A stretch of DNA of 47,738 nucleotides. Source: Pseudomonas extremorientalis. Its GTDB lineage: Bacteria > Pseudomonadota > Gammaproteobacteria > Pseudomonadales > Pseudomonadaceae. Both the position numbers and the translations under genes were made by a program. Location of the stretch: assembly GCF_001870465.1 (NCBI RefSeq), contig NZ_MDGK01000063.1, positions 1-47,738 of the forward strand, given 5' to 3'. Below the pieces are notes generated by a model. The model was not told the origin of the DNA and ran no database searches. It saw nothing but the letters and a program-made list of their open reading frames with translations. Positions within the stretch are counted from its first letter, which is position 1. Each line of letters starts with the position of its first letter. Shown piece after piece: positions 44,240 to 47,738 of this stretch.

Positions 44240-46933
44240 ATGAAAAGCCAGCCCGATGTCGCCCGAATGGCGGCCGAGGTAGTGACGCAGTTACCGGTGC
44301 CTTCGCGCCTCGGTATGCTGCGTTTCGAGCGGCTTAATGAGGCAAGCTGGGCCCTGCTTTACCTCGACCCCAATTGCGAGCGCCAATTCGGCCTGCCGGC
44401 GGTCGAGCTGTGCGCGCTGATCGGCACCCCGTACGCCAGCCTGATGGAGCCCCAGGCGCGCTATCAACTGCATGACATCATCCAGCAGCAACTGAACCAG
44501 AGCCCGCACTACCTGGTGCGCTATACCCTGCACACCAGCGACGGCCCGCTGAGCCTGCTGGAAATGGGCGAAGCCTACAAACAACACAATCGCCACCTGC
44601 TGCGCGGCTACCTGATGGTGGTCGACGGCCTGTTCAGTGAAATCCCCACTGCCGTGCCCACGGCAGACCTGGAGAACCAGAACAGCCGCCTGCAGATCGC
44701 CCTGGAACTCAACCAGCGGGCCCAGCAGGAACAGTTGCAGCACCTTGAGCGGGTGCGCGCCCAACAGGAGTTGATCCTGCTGCTGGCCCGCCAGCGCTAC
44801 ACCACTAACAATTCGCTGCAGGAAGCCGCCGAGCTGATCACCCGCAGCGCCTGCGATATCTACCAGATCGACTGCGCCAGCATCTGGAACCTTGAAGGCC
44901 AGCGCCTGGTGCCGATCTCCGCCTACCACCGCGCAGACGGGCAGCATCACTTGCCCGAGCCTATCGACGCCAGCTGCTTCCCGGACTACCTGGAAGCCTT
45001 GCACTCCAGCCGGGCCATCGACGCCACCAACGCACTGCGCGACCCGCGCACCCGAGAAATGGCCGACAGCCTGCGCGACAAAGACATCCACGCGATGCTT
45101 GACGCGAGCATTCGCGTCGATGGCCATGTGGTGGGCGTGCTGTGCCTGGAGCAAAGCGGCAGCACCCGCGCCTGGCAGGCCGATGAAATTGCCTTTGCCG
45201 GCGAGCTGGCCGACCAGTTCGCCCAGGTGATCAACAACCACAATCGCCGCACCGCCACCAGCGCCCTGCACCTGTTCCAGCGTGCCGTGGAACAAAGCGC
45301 CAACGCCTTTCTGCTGGTCAACTGCGATGGTGTAGTGGAGTACGTCAACCCAAGCTTTACTGCAATCACCCAGTACAGCGCCGAAGAGGTCCACGGCCAC
45401 CGCCTGGCCCAATTGCCGGCGCTGGAGAACCTCAGCGAATTGCTGTTCGACGCTCCCTCGAGCCTGGCCAAAAGCAACAGCTGGCAGGGCGAATTCAAGA
45501 GCCGGCGCAAGAACCTGGAGCCCTACTGGGGCCAGCTGTCGATTTCCAAGGTGTATGGCGACAACCGTGAGCTGACGCACTACATCGGCATCTACGAAGA
45601 CATTACCCAGACCAAGCTGGCCCAGCAGCGTATCGAGCGCCTGGCCTACACGGACAACCTGACCAACCTGGGCAATCGCCCGGCGTTCATCCGCAACCTC
45701 GATGAACGCTTCGCCCGTGACAGCGACAGCCCGATCAGCCTGCTGCTGGTGGACATCGACAACTTCAAGCGCATCAACGACAGCCTAGGCCACCAGACCG
45801 GTGACAAGCTGCTGATCAGCCTGGCCCGGCGCCTGCGCAACAGCCTGAGCACCGGTGGCAGCCTGGCGCGCTTTGCCAGCAACGAGTTTGCGGTGCTGCT
45901 CGACGACACCGACCTGGAAAGTGGCCAGTTGGTGGCCAGCCAATTGCTCGCGACCCTCGACAAGCCGATGTTCGTCGACAACCAGTTGATCAGCGTCACC
46001 GGCTCCGTGGGCCTGGCCTGCGCGCCACTGCATGGCCGCGACCCGCAGACCCTGATGCGTAACGCCGGCCTCGCCCTGCACAAGGCCAAGGCCAACGGCA
46101 AACATCAGGTGCAGATCTTTACCGAAGCGCTGAATGCGGAGGCCAGCTACAAGCTGTTCGTCGAGAACAACCTGCGCCGCGCCCTCACCCAGAACGAGCT
46201 GGATGTGTTCTACCAGCCCAAGCTGTGCCTGCGCAGTGGCCGTCTGCTCGGGATGGAAGCGTTGCTGCGCTGGAACCATCCGGAAAAGGGCATGATCCGC
46301 CCTGACCAATTCATCAGCGTGGCTGAAGAAACCGGCCTGATCATTCCCATCGGCAAATGGATCGCACGCCAGGCCTGTCGCATGAGCCGACAGTTGACCG
46401 CCGCTGGCATGGGCAACTTGCAGGTGGCGATCAACCTGTCGCCCAAGCAGTTTTCCGACCCGGACCTGGTGGCCTCGATCGCCACGATCCTCAAGGAAGA
46501 AAAACTGCCGGCCAACCTGCTGGAGCTGGAACTGACCGAAGGCCTGCTACTGGAAGCCACCGAAGACACGCGCCTGCAGCTTGATCAATTGAAGAGCTTC
46601 GGCCTGACCCTGGCCATGGACGACTTCGGCACCGGTTACTCGTCGTTGAGTTACTTGAAAAAATTCCCCATCGACATCATCAAGATCGACCGCAGCTTCA
46701 TCCACGAAATCCCGGACAACCAGGACGACATGGAAATCACCTCGGCGGTGATCGCCATGGCCCACAACCTCAAGCTCAAGGTGGTGGCCGAGGGCATCGA
46801 AACCGCCGAGCAACTGGCGTTTCTGCGCCGGCACCGTTGCGATGTGGGCCAGGGCTACCTGTTCGACCGGCCGATCCCCGGCGCCGAGCTGCTGGCGATG
46901 CTGAAACGCTACCCGCGCGGCCCTATCGCCTGA
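44240..46933 (+). CDS. dipA: Cyclic-di-GMP phosphodiesterase DipA-like (GAF-PAS-GGDEF-EAL)
   Basis: This 897-residue signalling protein matches P. aeruginosa DipA (PA5017), a phosphodiesterase that lowers c-di-GMP and promotes biofilm dispersal. In order it has a PAS-like N-terminus (about 20-130), a coiled-coil (145-180), a GAF domain (about 185-335), a PAS domain (345-465), a GGDEF domain (470-635) and an EAL domain (645-890). The GGDEF signature is ASNEF (about 547-551), so cyclase activity should be lost. The EAL domain keeps EALLRW with Glu673, ELTEG, DDFGTGYSSLSYLKKF and KIDRSFI, as expected for an active enzyme. No transmembrane helix is visible. It is a single gene between the aceF terminator and msrA. 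Confidence 0.92.
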   Translation: MKSQPDVARMAAEVVTQLPVPSRLGMLRFERLNEASWALLYLDPNCERQFGLPAVELCALIGTPYASLMEPQARYQLHDIIQQQLNQSPHYLVRYTLHTSDGPLSLLEMGEAYKQHNRHLLRGYLMVVDGLFSEIPTAVPTADLENQNSRLQIALELNQRAQQEQLQHLERVRAQQELILLLARQRYTTNNSLQEAAELITRSACDIYQIDCASIWNLEGQRLVPISAYHRADGQHHLPEPIDASCFPDYLEALHSSRAIDATNALRDPRTREMADSLRDKDIHAMLDASIRVDGHVVGVLCLEQSGSTRAWQADEIAFAGELADQFAQVINNHNRRTATSALHLFQRAVEQSANAFLLVNCDGVVEYVNPSFTAITQYSAEEVHGHRLAQLPALENLSELLFDAPSSLAKSNSWQGEFKSRRKNLEPYWGQLSISKVYGDNRELTHYIGIYEDITQTKLAQQRIERLAYTDNLTNLGNRPAFIRNLDERFARDSDSPISLLLVDIDNFKRINDSLGHQTGDKLLISLARRLRNSLSTGGSLARFASNEFAVLLDDTDLESGQLVASQLLATLDKPMFVDNQLISVTGSVGLACAPLHGRDPQTLMRNAGLALHKAKANGKHQVQIFTEALNAEASYKLFVENNLRRALTQNELDVFYQPKLCLRSGRLLGMEALLRWNHPEKGMIRPDQFISVAEETGLIIPIGKWIARQACRMSRQLTAAGMGNLQVAINLSPKQFSDPDLVASIATILKEEKLPANLLELELTEGLLLEATEDTRLQLDQLKSFGLTLAMDDFGTGYSSLSYLKKFPIDIIKIDRSFIHEIPDNQDDMEITSAVIAMAHNLKLKVVAEGIETAEQLAFLRRHRCDVGQGYLFDRPIPGAELLAMLKRYPRGPIA

Positions 46934-47006
46934 CAGCGCTGTAACACTCGGGCACACTGGCGGTCTCAATCTTTATTGCTAACTCAACCTGACGAGAGGA
47001 CTGATC

Positions 47007-47654
47007 ATGGTCTTGCGCTCGGAAATTCTGGTGAACAAAAACGTGCTGCCTACTCAAGAACAAGCTCTGCCTGGCCGTGAAACCCCGATGGCATTGCCGG
47101 AGACGCACTTCGTCAATGGCAACCCGCTGCTCGGACCGTTCCTCGATGACGTCGGCTTTGCAATCTTCGGCCTGGGCTGCTTCTGGGGTGCCGAGCGTCG
47201 GTTCTGGCAGCGCGATGGCGTGGTCAGCACTGTGGTCGGTTACGCCGGTGGCTACACGCCCAACCCGACCTATGAAGAAGTCTGCTCGGGCCTGACCGGC
47301 CACAGCGAAGTGGTGCTGGTGGTGTATGACCAGGCCAAAGTGAAATACGAAGACTTGTTGAAAATGTTCTGGGAACTGCACAACCCCACCCAGGGCATGC
47401 GCCAGGGCAATGACATCGGCAGCCAGTACCGCTCAGTGATTTATGCCACCACGCCGGAACAACTGGCGGCGGCGCAGGCCAGCGCCAAGGCGTATCAAGC
47501 CGAACTGACCAAGGCCGGCCTGGGTGCGATTACCACCGAAATCGAAGAGGCACCGACGGTGTACTTCGCCGAGGCGTATCACCAGCAGTACCTGGCGAAG
47601 AATCCACAGGGCTATTGCGGGATTGGTGGCACCGGTGTGACCTGCCCGATCTAA
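47007..47654 (+). CDS. msrA: Peptide methionine-S-sulfoxide reductase MsrA
   Basis: MsrA repairs oxidised methionine (S-sulfoxide) in proteins, with thioredoxin as reductant. The 215-residue cytoplasmic protein has the active-site motif GCFWGAERRFW with Cys58, then YAGGYTPNPTYEEVCSG, HNPTQGMRQGNDIGSQYRS and a C-terminal YCGIGGTGVTCPI containing likely resolving cysteines. A GAGAGGA ribosome binding site lies about 9 bases upstream of the ATG. Confidence 0.96.
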   Translation: MVLRSEILVNKNVLPTQEQALPGRETPMALPETHFVNGNPLLGPFLDDVGFAIFGLGCFWGAERRFWQRDGVVSTVVGYAGGYTPNPTYEEVCSGLTGHSEVVLVVYDQAKVKYEDLLKMFWELHNPTQGMRQGNDIGSQYRSVIYATTPEQLAAAQASAKAYQAELTKAGLGAITTEIEEAPTVYFAEAYHQQYLAKNPQGYCGIGGTGVTCPI

Positions 47655-47671
47655 AGCCGACACGGGTAAAA

Positions 47672-47690
47672 TGTGGGAGGGGGCTTGCCC
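47672..47690 (+). repeat. REP core after msrA
   Basis: TGTGGGAGGGGGCTTGCCC is the same core as at 1279-1297. It then departs from that copy: instead of CCGAT the sequence runs on with TAATGCCAGTCAG. It lies 17 bp after the msrA stop. Confidence 0.7.
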
Positions 47691-47723
47691 TAATGCCAGT
47701 CAGTTAAGGAGGAACACTGTAAC

Positions 47724-47738
47724 TGTGGCGAGCGGGCT
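47724..47738 (+). repeat. Start of a second type of REP core, cut by the window end
   Basis: TGTGGCGAGCGGGCT shares the TGTGG and GGGCT parts of the other REP copies but has a different middle. The window stops before its other half can be seen. Confidence 0.4.

Overview
The window is chromosomal DNA from a GC-rich gammaproteobacterium, almost certainly a Pseudomonas of the fluorescens group. The evidence is protein sequence (ThiC, AceE/AceF, GlnE, WaaP and others read as Pseudomonas orthologues), gene order and short REP palindromes of the type common in that group. As far as I can recall the P. aeruginosa map, the order follows PA4973-PA4974 (thiC, tolC), PA4988-PA5012 (waaA through the LPS core cluster to waaF) and PA5014-PA5018 (glnE, aceE, aceF, dipA, msrA). 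No database was consulted.

Layout. (1) 11-1253: a complete IS3-family element that has split a REP palindrome. (2) 1254-5100: thiC (minus) behind a TPP riboswitch, then tolC (plus). (3) 5142-10812: waaA and a LysR regulator (minus), then an SMR transporter, an FAD oxidoreductase, an aldo/keto reductase and a conserved hypothetical protein (plus). (4) 10842-26523: a run of minus-strand LPS genes, comprising an epimerase, hldE, a stand-alone APS kinase, a sulfotransferase, msbA, waaL, three glycosyltransferases (one is ssg), dnpA, mig-14, wapH and a carbamoyltransferase. One kinase-like gene runs the other way at 17854. (5) 26666-29305: a YceK-type lipoprotein and a TonB-dependent receptor of the PqqU/YncD type, lying between the two halves of the LPS cluster. 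(6) 29306-36255: the inner-core operon waaF-waaC-waaG-waaP-wapP-wapQ-(double kinase), with adjacent genes overlapping or abutting. (7) 36310-47654: glnE (minus), then aceE-aceF, dipA and msrA (plus).

The central theme is LPS core assembly. WaaA adds Kdo. HldE makes the activated heptose. WaaC and WaaF add the two heptoses, and WaaP/WapP/WapQ are the core kinases. The carbamoyltransferase decorates heptose. WaaG, WapH, Ssg and two further glycosyltransferases build the outer core. MsbA flips the lipid A-core, and WaaL ligates O-antigen. No O-antigen polymer genes (wzx, wzy, wzz) are visible.

The features most worth attention are: a sulfotransferase/APS-kinase pair inside the LPS cluster, which suggests a sulfated glycan; kinase-fold proteins of this cluster that lack the usual catalytic Asp; a PqqU-like receptor embedded in the cluster; a pair of palindromic operator-like sites at the aceE promoter; and the IS insertion in a REP arm with a readable 3-bp target duplication. 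I found no tRNA, rRNA or CRISPR array.
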